Part shown: piece by piece, positions 15,419 through 23,193 of the stretch
Layout: each line of letters opens with the position of its first letter
How positions within the stretch are numbered: position 1 is the first letter of the stretch
Made by a program: the position numbers and the translations under genes
DNA from: Gammaproteobacteria bacterium
GTDB taxonomy: Bacteria; Pseudomonadota; Gammaproteobacteria; SZUA-229
Direction of reading: 5' to 3'
DNA length: 31,053 bases
NCBI GenBank assembly: GCA_026197015.1
Contig: JAPHRB010000139.1
Coordinates: forward strand, 1 to 31,053
The notes under the pieces: generated by a model
Told to the model about the DNA's origin: nothing
The model's database searches: none
The model's input: only the letters and a program-made list of their open reading frames with translations

Positions 15419-15470
15419 TACTGTTTTTACAGTAATTAAATTAAACTTGGATTATTAGTAATTGATTACT
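15419..15470 (-). promoter_or_regulatory. Two palindromes upstream of the sigma-54 promoter, candidate activator sites
   Basis: TACTGT-TTTT-ACAGTA (15419-15434) and AGTAATTGATTACT (15457-15470, extended by GTAA) lie about 20 and 55 bp upstream of the -24 element. Sigma-54 promoters need an enhancer-binding protein; PrsR is the family known for PEP-CTERM gene clusters. The shared core is TTACAGTA. Confidence 0.55.
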
Positions 15471-15841
15471 GTAAAGAAGAACTTCGTTTAGAATTTATGA
15501 AGTCGAACGTCCGCTTTGGGTCGTAAGCTGCCATTAAGATATGTAAATATCTGGCGTTACTGAGATAAACAATGCTTCTGGAGCGACTGATATGATCACA
15601 ACCTGACAGCAACACAAAGTTGAATTCCGGTCCTAGCAATAACCTGCCGGTTCAAGTCCGGCCTTTGGTAACATATTAAAAGCCCAATCTTAGGTCAAAT
15701 CTGCGAGCGAAAGGTGAATATCCAGCTGCTCATTTCAGGTATTTCAAGTCAAGTAATCAGAATTTATAGTTTCACAGCCTGCTATTAGGCTTTAAAATAG
15801 TTAACTTAAGCTTATTTAAGCATGTGTAAGAGTTATAAGTA
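15471..15841. other. Intergenic region containing a tRNA fragment
   Basis: No protein gene seen. It holds a degenerate GTCCGCTTTGGGTCGTAAGC segment (15510-15529), a small hairpin AGATAT-GTAA-ATATCT (15537-15552), and the tRNA-Leu 3' fragment listed separately. The promoter of the next forward gene should lie in the AT-rich right end, but I cannot assign it. Confidence 0.45.
15631..15673 (+). pseudogene. 3' fragment of a tRNA-Leu gene
   Basis: It contains a complete T arm GCCGG-TTCAAGT-CCGGC, then CTTTGGTAACA resembling a discriminator and ACCA end, preceded by TAGCAATAACC similar to the variable arm of the nearby tRNA-Leu (CAGCAATGGCG). Acceptor 5' half, D arm and anticodon arm are absent. 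The T-stem pairs differ from those of the intact tRNA but stay complementary, so it derives from a different tRNA-Leu. Confidence 0.65.
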
Positions 15842-17107
15842 ATGACATTTTCTCGTGGTATTGTTTTAACCCTGTTTAGCCTTATAAGCTTTTTTAATAA
15901 CACCTGTTATTCTCAAACTGAGATCACCGTATCTACTTCTTCCGACATTGAAATCAATGTTAGTCGATTTACCAGTACACATAAAACACCTGGAAAATAT
16001 TTAATTCTATGGGTAGCACCTGAATATGGTTTTCGTGTTAGCCATAGATCAATGGCGCAACTGTTAACCGAACAAAATATAGAAGTATGGCAAAGCAATA
16101 TAGTTGAATCACTGTTTATGCCTCAGGGCTCAGCTTCATTAAAAAAACTCGATGGTAATAACATTGCAGACTTAATTGAATACGCATATAAAATAACCGG
16201 TAAAAAAATAATTGTAGCTGGCGATTCTTATGCCTCGGTAAGTGCGCTAATGGGCGCTCATCAATGGCAGTCAAGAAAACACAAGCCTGCTTACCTGGTT
16301 GGCGCAATACTGTTCTCACCTTATAGTTATGCCTACATTCCATCACTCGGCGTAGACCCTGAATATATGCCCATTATTAACGCTACTAACATCCCGATAA
16401 TGATTTACCAGACAAAAGGCAGTGTTAGCATAAATCAATTTAAAAATTTATTAGAAAAACTTCAGCAACACAATAATCCGCTATACACAAAAATTATTCC
16501 AGATATCATAAGCCTTTTTTATGATGAAAACCCGACTGCAGAGATTAAAAATCACATTAAAGCTCTGCCACCAAACATTAAAAAAATGATTGCTTTTCTG
16601 GATAAAAAAACAGTACCCGTAAACCCTGTACCATTAAACAATAGAGAGAAAATTAAAAGTGGAATCGATATAGATTTAAAAAAGTTTAAAGGGAAAACTG
16701 AACCTCTAGTTATAAATTTATTAGATGCCCATGGTGTGCAGTTTAATAAAAATAATTACAAAAATCGTGTGACTGTTGTGAATTTCTGGGCAACCTGGTG
16801 CCCTCCCTGCGTTGAGGAGATTCCATCACTTAACCGTCTAAAACAAAAAATGAAAGGTAAAGCCTTTGATTTAATTTCTATTAATTACGCTGAAGATAAA
16901 CAGGTTATTTTAGACTTTTTAAAAGAAGTAGATGTGGATTATCCTGTACTCATGGATCAGGATGGCAGATTTGCCAAAAAATGGAACGTTATCACCTATC
17001 CCTCTACCTTTCTGATTGATAAAAACGGAAAAATTATTTATGGCGTTAATTCTGCAATAGTATGGGATGCGCCTGAAGTCATAGATATAATTAATGCATT
17101 ATATTAG
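15842..17107 (+). CDS. Fusion of an alpha/beta-hydrolase-like domain and a TlpA/ResA-type thioredoxin domain, secreted
   Basis: Signal peptide about 1-24 (GIVLTLFSLISFFNNTCYSQ). Residues about 30-250 resemble an alpha/beta hydrolase: KYLILWVAPEYG strand, and the nucleophile elbow IIVAGDSYASVSAL with GDSYAS at 127-132 (S129 in a GxSxxS context rather than GxSxG), then LVGAILFSPYSY and IPIMIYQTKGS. Residues about 280-421 form a complete TlpA-like thioredoxin domain: VTVVNFWATWCPPCVEEIPSL with W319-C-P-P-C323, and the cis-Pro loop in VITYPSTFLIDKNGKIIYG (P387). The thioredoxin part should reduce periplasmic disulfides, with electrons probably from a CcdA/DsbD-type protein. The role of the hydrolase-like part is unknown and its His/Asp partners are not obvious. 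It starts 169 bp after the tRNA fragment and stands alone. Confidence 0.9.
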   Translation: MTFSRGIVLTLFSLISFFNNTCYSQTEITVSTSSDIEINVSRFTSTHKTPGKYLILWVAPEYGFRVSHRSMAQLLTEQNIEVWQSNIVESLFMPQGSASLKKLDGNNIADLIEYAYKITGKKIIVAGDSYASVSALMGAHQWQSRKHKPAYLVGAILFSPYSYAYIPSLGVDPEYMPIINATNIPIMIYQTKGSVSINQFKNLLEKLQQHNNPLYTKIIPDIISLFYDENPTAEIKNHIKALPPNIKKMIAFLDKKTVPVNPVPLNNREKIKSGIDIDLKKFKGKTEPLVINLLDAHGVQFNKNNYKNRVTVVNFWATWCPPCVEEIPSLNRLKQKMKGKAFDLISINYAEDKQVILDFLKEVDVDYPVLMDQDGRFAKKWNVITYPSTFLIDKNGKIIYGVNSAIVWDAPEVIDIINALY

Positions 17108-17147
17108 TTAACTAATCTTAGTCAGTCATAAGCATAACTAACTATAT

Positions 17148-17852
17148 TTATTTTATTCTGCGTTTTGGTTTCTTCGAGACTCTTGGTGTATTGATCTTTT
17201 TAAGATACTGCTGATGAAGCATATTATCCATATCCCATAAATCACAGCTTAAAGACACCGTCGGTAATAACCCGGCTTGTGTTTTACCCTGAACATATAT
17301 AATTTCATAACAACGTTTTTTTTCACAAACAAGTCGTTCAGATAGCAAACCCATAGGTTGAGATGATAAATACTCACGTAACAGGTTGTGTCTGCTACTA
17401 GGACAAAATATATAATCAATCTGAACATCAGGATGTTTTAACTCGATCTTGCTAATAATCTCAATTAAACACTCACCACCTACCCCCGCCAGTATAACCA
17501 GATGTCGGTTTTGTGAGTCAAACACTAAATCACCTGCATCCGCAGTTATAAGTTCATGTTTACCCGTGCCAAAAGGTGCAATTTTTGCTGATAATTGTTC
17601 AATTATATGCGGCAACTGATCAACAAACACCAGCTTCTCACATAAATTGTGACTAAGAATTTTAATGCCTAAATAACCGTGATCACAACAGCAGTCCCAT
17701 ATATATGGATAAGCTTCTTTCTGCTGAGCGTTTGTAACGAGTTCAAGAATAGCGTTTAAGCGCGGACCGATACTGGCAGATGGATTCATATTAGCAACCT
17801 GGTATCTCATATGATGTAATATTTTCGAAAACAGCCATAAAACTATTAGCAT
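17148..17852 (-). CDS. trmK: TrmK family tRNA (adenine-N1)-methyltransferase
   Basis: Class I SAM-dependent methyltransferase. The SAM loop is IWDCCCDHGYLGIKIL, motif II is EKLVFVDQLPHIIEQL, and LVILAGVGGECLIEIISKI matches the GMGG segment of TrmK, which methylates A22 of tRNA in Bacillus. IFCPSSRHNLLREYLSSQPMGLLSERLVCEKKRCYEIIYV corresponds to the family's QPN...R.WL......ED.K.YEI pattern, with QPN replaced by CPS. The start is uncertain: in-frame ATGs are at 17852, 17810 and 17789. Homologues begin close to ARL/PRLNAI, so 17789 (MNPSASIGPRL) is plausible; the first 14 residues of the long form look spurious. A basic tail ends it. Convergent with the preceding gene. Confidence 0.85.
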   Translation of the reverse strand: MLIVLWLFSKILHHMRYQVANMNPSASIGPRLNAILELVTNAQQKEAYPYIWDCCCDHGYLGIKILSHNLCEKLVFVDQLPHIIEQLSAKIAPFGTGKHELITADAGDLVFDSQNRHLVILAGVGGECLIEIISKIELKHPDVQIDYIFCPSSRHNLLREYLSSQPMGLLSERLVCEKKRCYEIIYVQGKTQAGLLPTVSLSCDLWDMDNMLHQQYLKKINTPRVSKKPKRRIK

Positions 17853-17990
17853 TCATTTGAGAACGTCTGCTCTGTGATTGATATAGAGAGAATAACAACA
17901 TAATCACTATGTGTTTATATAAAACAGGATTTTTTCCTAGAGACAATACAATCAAAGACGTTTAACTTACTATTTGTTTGAAGTTAAGCG

Positions 17991-18200
17991 GTGATGGTCA
18001 TGGCAACAATACATAAAAAAACATTTAAAGACACTCTCAATCAACAATATGAGACCAGACTACATCGTCTGTTATTAGACAAATATAAATACGACCCAAT
18101 ATATTCTCAATATATTCCTCAAAACTTTATTGATTTTGACTTTTATCTGAAAGTCAGTTTCGACTCTAACAACAGAGTAAAAAACGTTACCTCAAAATAG
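17991..18200 (+). CDS. Small unknown protein, about 66-69 aa
   Basis: A short reading frame starting with GTG ATG GTC ATG; the ATG at 18000 with AAGCGGTG upstream is the likely start. The product is Lys/Tyr/Asp-rich without signal peptide or membrane helix (HKKTFKDTLNQQYETRLHRL; PQNFIDFDFYLKVSFDSNNR). I recognise no family. It has its own upstream region of about 140 bp, shared with the divergent trmK, and ends 17 bp before the convergent lipoprotein gene. It reads like a genuine soluble protein but its shortness leaves doubt. Confidence 0.5.
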   Translation: MMVMATIHKKTFKDTLNQQYETRLHRLLLDKYKYDPIYSQYIPQNFIDFDFYLKVSFDSNNRVKNVTSK

Positions 18201-18216
18201 CATTGACGTATTATGG

Positions 18217-18765
18217 TTATTTAATTTCAACCGGTATATCAACCAGCAACAATGATAATGCGGCCATCACTTTATCAAAATCTTTCTTATTAACTATAAA
18301 CTTTATGTTATTTAACTTATCAGCATACAAATCAATAATAATATTATTTTTGTTTAAATCTTTTTTATAACAATCTGGAAAACCTGTTAATAACAGGGGA
18401 TCATCGTATAAATTAATAGCAACAAGTTTATTAAATTCAAAGTCATAAGCGTAATATTCCTTTTCAAATACAACGATGTCATTAAAACCTCTATTTGTAT
18501 TCTTTAACTCTTTGCCTCGTTTATACGCATTGAGAAATATTTTATTTTCAAACACCTGTATATTAGCTTTATCATCAAACCAGAAACCCCGAGCACCACA
18601 TATACCCGATAACTTACTGAGATCATTAATACTCTCCTCAATAATTGTTCTGGCCTGCTCACCCGTCATTGTTTTTTTAAGAGCCAGCATCTGCTCACTT
18701 GGAGTATAACTGGATGAACACGAACTGACAAAAACGGCTAATAAAGTTAATATTATATATTTCAT
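18217..18765 (-). CDS. Unknown lipoprotein, 182 aa
   Basis: Start chosen at the ATG at 18765, which begins a classic lipoprotein signal MKYIILTLLAVFVSSCSSS with lipid-modified Cys at position 16; the longer frame to 18819 would bury this signal. The residue after the Cys is Ser, so outer-membrane sorting is expected. The body (TGEQARTIIEESINDLSKLS; GICGARGFWFDDKANIQVFE; AYDFEFNKLVAINLYDDPLL) is a mixed alpha/beta protein; TGEQARTIIEE resembles the start of small domains that sense a surface, but I cannot name a family. It follows the hydrolase gene by 66 bp in the same direction. Confidence 0.75.
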   Translation of the reverse strand: MKYIILTLLAVFVSSCSSSYTPSEQMLALKKTMTGEQARTIIEESINDLSKLSGICGARGFWFDDKANIQVFENKIFLNAYKRGKELKNTNRGFNDIVVFEKEYYAYDFEFNKLVAINLYDDPLLLTGFPDCYKKDLNKNNIIIDLYADKLNNIKFIVNKKDFDKVMAALSLLLVDIPVEIK

Positions 18766-18831
18766 ATTTTCACTTACATATCTGTTAACTGGGTAATTTC
18801 TGGTAAATACCTTAGGCATGAATAGTCAGTA

Positions 18832-19605
18832 TTATTTAATATTATTTTTTAACCAGTCATTTACATTGCTTACAAGCTCTTCATTTTTATTAACGAAAAA
18901 GTGGTCTGCACCCGGCACAACTTTTTGTGAGTAACTTTTATTTTTTGAACTGGCTTCTCTACGCTGATGTGCAGAATCAATAACAGACTCAAGGTCTTTC
19001 TCACCATATAAATCTAGTACAGGTACACTAATACTCTGCAGCGTAAATAATGTATTCATACGTTTGTCTTCTCTTGCACCGGGCATACCAATAGCAACAA
19101 ACGCCTTAATAGATGTATTTTTTTCATTTGCCAGATAATAGGCACTCATAGCAGAACCAAGGCTATGGGCTACAATGACTATTTTTTTGATGCCTTTATC
19201 CTGTAAGTTTTTAATAGCTGCATCCATACGCGGTTTTACATCATCAAACAATGGCGCATACTCCTTATAATCAGCATCATTATCTAATACCGGCATTTGT
19301 ATTGATAAGGTAGCCCAACCACTGTCTGGTAACCCGGTACGTAATGGCTGCACAATATCTTGCCAGTTGGGATGTACACCTGAGCCATGAACCACGATAA
19401 CACCCGCTTTAGTTTCATCAGTGTTTGATTCCATATAAATAGCCAGCGCTTTGTGTTTACCAAGATCAAGCCACTGCGCCTCTCCATCAACAATAAAATC
19501 GACTGTCTGCTCGACCCAGCGTTTTTCTTTAGCCCGATCATATGCATATGCATAATTTACAAATTGGCTGGTAAGTAAAAGCAGAGAAAGTAATATGGTT
19601 TTCAT
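18832..19605 (-). CDS. Secreted alpha/beta hydrolase (DUF3530-like)
   Basis: Signal peptide about 1-21 (LLSLLLLTSQFVNYAYA). The hydrolase core shows an oxyanion segment VIVVHGSGVHPNWQDIV (73-76), nucleophile elbow IVIVAHSLGSAMS (S148), a likely Asp in DLYGEKD (D204) and His in PGADHFFVN (H235): a complete Ser-Asp-His triad. ARxDxRM and GHPN-like features fit the periplasmic DUF3530 group. Natural substrate unknown; esterase or acyl-hydrolase activity is likely. It starts 25 bp after the stop of the sugar dehydrogenase gene in the same direction, so the two are probably co-transcribed, with the lipoprotein gene following. Confidence 0.87.
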   Translation of the reverse strand: MKTILLSLLLLTSQFVNYAYAYDRAKEKRWVEQTVDFIVDGEAQWLDLGKHKALAIYMESNTDETKAGVIVVHGSGVHPNWQDIVQPLRTGLPDSGWATLSIQMPVLDNDADYKEYAPLFDDVKPRMDAAIKNLQDKGIKKIVIVAHSLGSAMSAYYLANEKNTSIKAFVAIGMPGAREDKRMNTLFTLQSISVPVLDLYGEKDLESVIDSAHQRREASSKNKSYSQKVVPGADHFFVNKNEELVSNVNDWLKNNIK

Positions 19606-19630
19606 GATTCACACTCAAAATTTAATGATA

Positions 19631-20788
19631 TTAACGATTATGCTGTAGTTTAACATAAGGTGATATTCGATATAGTTTGCCACTATCCGTTGAAAAGTAA
19701 AGCCACCCTTCAGGGCTTTGCGTTAATGCACGAATACGCTCATCAAGCTTTTCCAGTAACCTTTCTTCTTTTAAGAAAGACCCATCTTCATTTAAAACAA
19801 TTCTATTAATATGACGTAATTTAAGCGCACCTGCCAGCAAATTTCCCTTCCACTCAGGAAACGCATCACCTGTATAAAGAATTAGACTTGAAGGAGCTAT
19901 AGAAGGGATATAGACCTTAACCGGTGGTGTAATTCCTTCACGGTGAGTGCCCTCTCCTACGCTTAAAGGCCCCCAGTACTCTTTGCCATGTGACACCAGC
20001 GGCCAGCCATAATTATTTGCAGCCACAACCAGGTTTATTTCATCACCGCCTCTGGGACCGTGTTCTATTGACCACAAACGTTTATTTTCAAAGTCATAAG
20101 CCATGCCCTGCGGATTTCTATGCCCATAACTCCATATTTCCGTCAACGCCGACACACTTTTTATAGATTTTTTATTAAAAGGATTATCATCGGGCACAGT
20201 GCCATCCAGATTCAAACGCATAATTGTACCCGCATGATTTGATAAATCCTGTGAATTAGGGCGTTTGCCTCGATCCCCTACACCAAAGTAAACATGATTG
20301 TTATTATCAAATGTAATACGACTACCAAAATGGTAGTTCTGTGCGGTAGTTGACTCTGTTACCAGTAATTCCTGCCAGTTACTAAACGCCTGTTTGTCTA
20401 ATTTAGCTCTGGCAAGCACTGTAGCACCTTCGCCATGAACTGATTTTACATAGGTAAAATATATCCAGCCATTGGCATTGAAATTCGGGGCTAATGCAAC
20501 ATCAAGCATACCGCCTTGCCCATCAGCAAAAACATCAGGGGTATTTTTTAAAGTAACTGTTGTTGACTTCTCAAGATTAATTAACTTAATAGAACCTTCA
20601 CGTTCTGTTATTAATAACTCATTTGATGATAAAACAGCTATGGCCCACGGCACACCAAAACCTTCCGCGACTTTTTCAACCTTAATTTTCATGCCCTCAC
20701 TTTCAATTACAAAGAAAGCATCATCCGCTAGAGCGGTAATTGACAGAGTCAAACAACTTATAACAAAAATTGAAATCAGATTTTTCAT
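19631..20788 (-). CDS. PQQ-dependent aldose sugar dehydrogenase family protein (GSDH/YliI type), secreted
   Basis: Signal peptide about 1-21. The six-bladed beta-propeller of soluble glucose dehydrogenase type is seen throughout: VAEGFGVPWAIAVLSSNELLITEREGSIKLI, GQGGMLDVALAPNFNANGWIYFTYV, HFGSRITFDNNNHVYFGVGDRG, and SYGHRNPQGMAYD...IEHGPRGGDEINLVVAANNYGWPLVSHG, the segments carrying PQQ- and Ca-binding residues in family members. 385 residues is the usual size. Expected role: oxidation of sugars in the periplasm with PQQ when available; no PQQ biosynthesis gene is in the window. First gene of a probable three-gene reverse-strand unit with the hydrolase and lipoprotein. Confidence 0.93.
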   Translation of the reverse strand: MKNLISIFVISCLTLSITALADDAFFVIESEGMKIKVEKVAEGFGVPWAIAVLSSNELLITEREGSIKLINLEKSTTVTLKNTPDVFADGQGGMLDVALAPNFNANGWIYFTYVKSVHGEGATVLARAKLDKQAFSNWQELLVTESTTAQNYHFGSRITFDNNNHVYFGVGDRGKRPNSQDLSNHAGTIMRLNLDGTVPDDNPFNKKSIKSVSALTEIWSYGHRNPQGMAYDFENKRLWSIEHGPRGGDEINLVVAANNYGWPLVSHGKEYWGPLSVGEGTHREGITPPVKVYIPSIAPSSLILYTGDAFPEWKGNLLAGALKLRHINRIVLNEDGSFLKEERLLEKLDERIRALTQSPEGWLYFSTDSGKLYRISPYVKLQHNR

Positions 20789-20919
20789 ATCTTAATAGCT
20801 CTTTTCTAGTTATTTAGTTTTTTACAAATATTAAGTAACGCTAAATACAATTGTATTCAATTTTGGTTGACTTCACTCTTCGAGTAATTAATAGTCTCAT
20901 ATAATCACTTCAATAACAT

Positions 20920-21462
20920 ATGAAGAGTATGAGCAATAATACCTCAATAAATATAACCTTAGATGCTGATAAGTTAAAAGATTTTTGTCAGCAATTACTC
21001 AAACGATCACGTGATATCAGCAAAACCCATGATGCACTCATTACATTAGAAACTTTTATTTCCGTTTTTGCTCGACCTGCCCATGGAACGGCGGAATATA
21101 AAATAATTGAAGACAGCATCAATGAAATCACCGAATTCAGCCGCCAGCAGTTATTAAAGAAGTCAACTACAGATCTGATAAACGCGCTTAAGTTATGTGA
21201 TGCAAAATCGATTACATCTATACATACACCGTTATCACGTAGCGGTTTTTATCAAATTCTCCAGACCTCAATAGAGAACCTCTCGGATGATGACATACGA
21301 TTAGTCATGTTATGGTCCGGCAACTGGGTAAAAGAAGCCACTGAAATGGCCGAAGAAGCCAGTGGTTACCCTGATTCCATGGATTTCAAAAAAGCCGGTA
21401 TTAGTATTGAAGAGTTTCAGGCGATAAGTGATATTGACAGAGTATTAAACCCTAAGCCATAA
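20920..21462 (+). CDS. Unknown helical protein, 180 aa
   Basis: I do not recognise the family. No signal peptide or membrane helix is visible. It is predicted mostly alpha-helical (KLKDFCQQLLKRSRDISKTH; KIIEDSINEITEFSRQQLLK; FYQILQTSIENLSDDDIRLV) with a C-terminal stretch EEFQAISDIDRVLNPKP. The start may be the ATG at 20920 or that at 20929 (MSNNTS). It is divergent from the sugar dehydrogenase gene, sharing about 130 bp. The stop codon lies inside a short 8-bp tandem repeat, so the C-terminus may vary between strains. Confidence 0.7.
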   Translation: MKSMSNNTSINITLDADKLKDFCQQLLKRSRDISKTHDALITLETFISVFARPAHGTAEYKIIEDSINEITEFSRQQLLKKSTTDLINALKLCDAKSITSIHTPLSRSGFYQILQTSIENLSDDDIRLVMLWSGNWVKEATEMAEEASGYPDSMDFKKAGISIEEFQAISDIDRVLNPKP

Positions 21463-21477
21463 AGCCATAAAGCCATA
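21454..21477. repeat. Three tandem copies of AAGCCATA
   Basis: Three exact 8-bp copies, the first covering the stop codon of the preceding gene. Since 8 is not a multiple of three, copy-number change after the stop would be neutral. Confidence 0.9.
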
Positions 21478-21499
21478 TAACAAACATACCGCCCCTGCT

Positions 21500-22426
21500 T
21501 TACGACTTACGACTACCTTTAGAGCCAACTTTTTCAGCTTCAATAAACACACGCTGCACACGTGGGTATTCATGCTTAATTGCCACATCTAGTTCTGCAA
21601 TACAGTTTTCTAATTTTTCAGATGGTAAATCATCTTTGAAATCAACACTTATATTAGCCAGTATAAAATTTGGCCCCATATGCATGGTTAATACTTCATT
21701 TACGATTTCTATATTTTCATTTTGTTGAAGTATCAAACGAATTCCCTGCACGACTGGTTTATTTGCCGACTCGCCAATTAATAACCCTTTTGTTTCATAC
21801 GCCAGCCAGATTGCGGTTGCAACTAAAATCAGACCAATAATAATAGACGCCACACCATCCAGATATAATATGCCGCTAATCTGCGTAATCAATACCCCCA
21901 GAAAGGCGACAAGCAGCCCCAGCATCGCTGCAGAGTCCTCAAATAACACAACAAATACACTGGGGTCTTTGGCACGTTTTACCGCTTCTATATAACCCCA
22001 TTTTCCTTTACCCTGATTAAATTCTCGTAATGCGTAATACCAGGCAGCCCCTTCAAATATTAACGCAAACCCTAATACAATATAGTTTATAAACGGGTCA
22101 GTAATCTCAACAGGATGCATGACATGATGTATGCCCTCATAAATTGAAATACCTCCACCCAGAGCAAAAATCAAAATTGCAACGACAAAACTCCAGAAGT
22201 AGATCTCTTTGCCATGACCAAACGGATAATCTGCATCAGCCGGTTTATTAGCCTGTTTCATTCCATATAATAGCAATATCTGATTTCCCGTATCCACAAG
22301 TGAATGGATTCCCTCAGACAACATAGCTGAGCTGCCAGTAAACACCGCTGCCGTGAATTTTGTGATAGAGATTAAAGCGTTACCGAATAACGCCGCAATA
22401 ATTACTTTTTTTGAGCCCGATGACAT
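21500..22426 (-). CDS. Cation diffusion facilitator family transporter, ZnT9-like
   Basis: An inner-membrane CDF protein of 308 residues with about six helices and a cytosolic C-terminal domain (about 205-300, HMGPNFILANISVDF...HEYPRVQRVFIEAE). Helix 2 carries the metal motif H41-SLV-D45 (MLSEGIHSLVDTGNQILLLYG), followed by the signature YPFGHGKEIYFWSF. In helix 5 the second HxxxD motif of ordinary CDF zinc transporters is replaced by E163-D164-SAA in VVLFEDSAAMLGLLVAFLGV, the pattern of the ZnT9 (SLC30A9)-like branch. Metal specificity is therefore uncertain. Long gaps on both sides suggest it stands alone. Confidence 0.92.
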   Translation of the reverse strand: MSSGSKKVIIAALFGNALISITKFTAAVFTGSSAMLSEGIHSLVDTGNQILLLYGMKQANKPADADYPFGHGKEIYFWSFVVAILIFALGGGISIYEGIHHVMHPVEITDPFINYIVLGFALIFEGAAWYYALREFNQGKGKWGYIEAVKRAKDPSVFVVLFEDSAAMLGLLVAFLGVLITQISGILYLDGVASIIIGLILVATAIWLAYETKGLLIGESANKPVVQGIRLILQQNENIEIVNEVLTMHMGPNFILANISVDFKDDLPSEKLENCIAELDVAIKHEYPRVQRVFIEAEKVGSKGSRKS

Positions 22427-22693
22427 TTTATATATTCGCTTTAAATTTTATTTTTATCGTTATTTTGTGCTTAAACCGCCATCAATGACGTATTAAGTAC
22501 CGATTGAACCTGAGTATATTTATAGTAATTAAACAATGCCATTTATAGTTATCATTAATTTCTGATATATAACCATGTTATTGCGTCACAAATAATCTAT
22601 AAATTTAACTAATTTATTTGCAAACAGGCGTAAACGCCTCCAGAATTTAGAAAAATCACTAACCGTTATAAAGAACTCCAAGAGATTAAACAA

Positions 22694-23101
22694 ATGAAGA
22701 CGACTCAAATATTTCACATAATCATATCACTTGCATTGCTGGCAGGTTGCTCCAGCTCAGGAACGAAACACCCCAGCCAGCTTTCTAAAACAGCGCAAAT
22801 TAACTCAACACACTGTTACAACGAAGATGTGGAGACACTGACAGGCCGACTTAATGAGTTTTTACAAAATTGTTATGCTGCTAGTAAATTCAGCAGCAAC
22901 TCTATAAAAATCGGTGATATTCCCCTCGGTAAAAGAATTTCATTAAATACCGGTAGCGCTTACCCATATTCAGTTGAATTACGCGCAGGCATTAATGACT
23001 GTAAAACAGAAGCAAAAATGTATGGCATAGATAAGAGTTGGTCAGAAGCGCTATATCAATCAAACCTTGCTGCATATGGTAAGGCTTATGAGTGCCCTTG
23101 A
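22694..23101 (+). CDS. Small unknown lipoprotein, 135 aa
   Basis: Lipoprotein signal MKTTQIFHIIISLALLAGCSSS with lipid-modified Cys at 19 and Ser at +2, predicting the outer membrane. The mature part has four more Cys (HCYNED, NCYAAS, NDCKTE, YECP), an even number that could form two disulfides. No family is recognised. Its own upstream region of about 265 bp is AT-rich with no regulator site I can name, and it converges on the SDR gene through a hairpin. Confidence 0.72.
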   Translation: MKTTQIFHIIISLALLAGCSSSGTKHPSQLSKTAQINSTHCYNEDVETLTGRLNEFLQNCYAASKFSSNSIKIGDIPLGKRISLNTGSAYPYSVELRAGINDCKTEAKMYGIDKSWSEALYQSNLAAYGKAYECP

Positions 23102-23175
23102 AAGTTTAATTCATATGTAACCGAGCATAGTTTTAATATTAGGCACAATGCTACTCTGACAGCTATTCCTATGTT

Positions 23176-23193
23176 TTCCCTGTTACCAGGGAA
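23176..23193. terminator. Hairpin between convergent genes, overlapping the SDR stop codon
   Basis: A perfect 7-bp stem TTCCCTG / CAGGGAA with a TTAC loop. It contains the stop codon of the SDR gene. No T run on either strand, so its role as a terminator is only probable. Confidence 0.4.
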
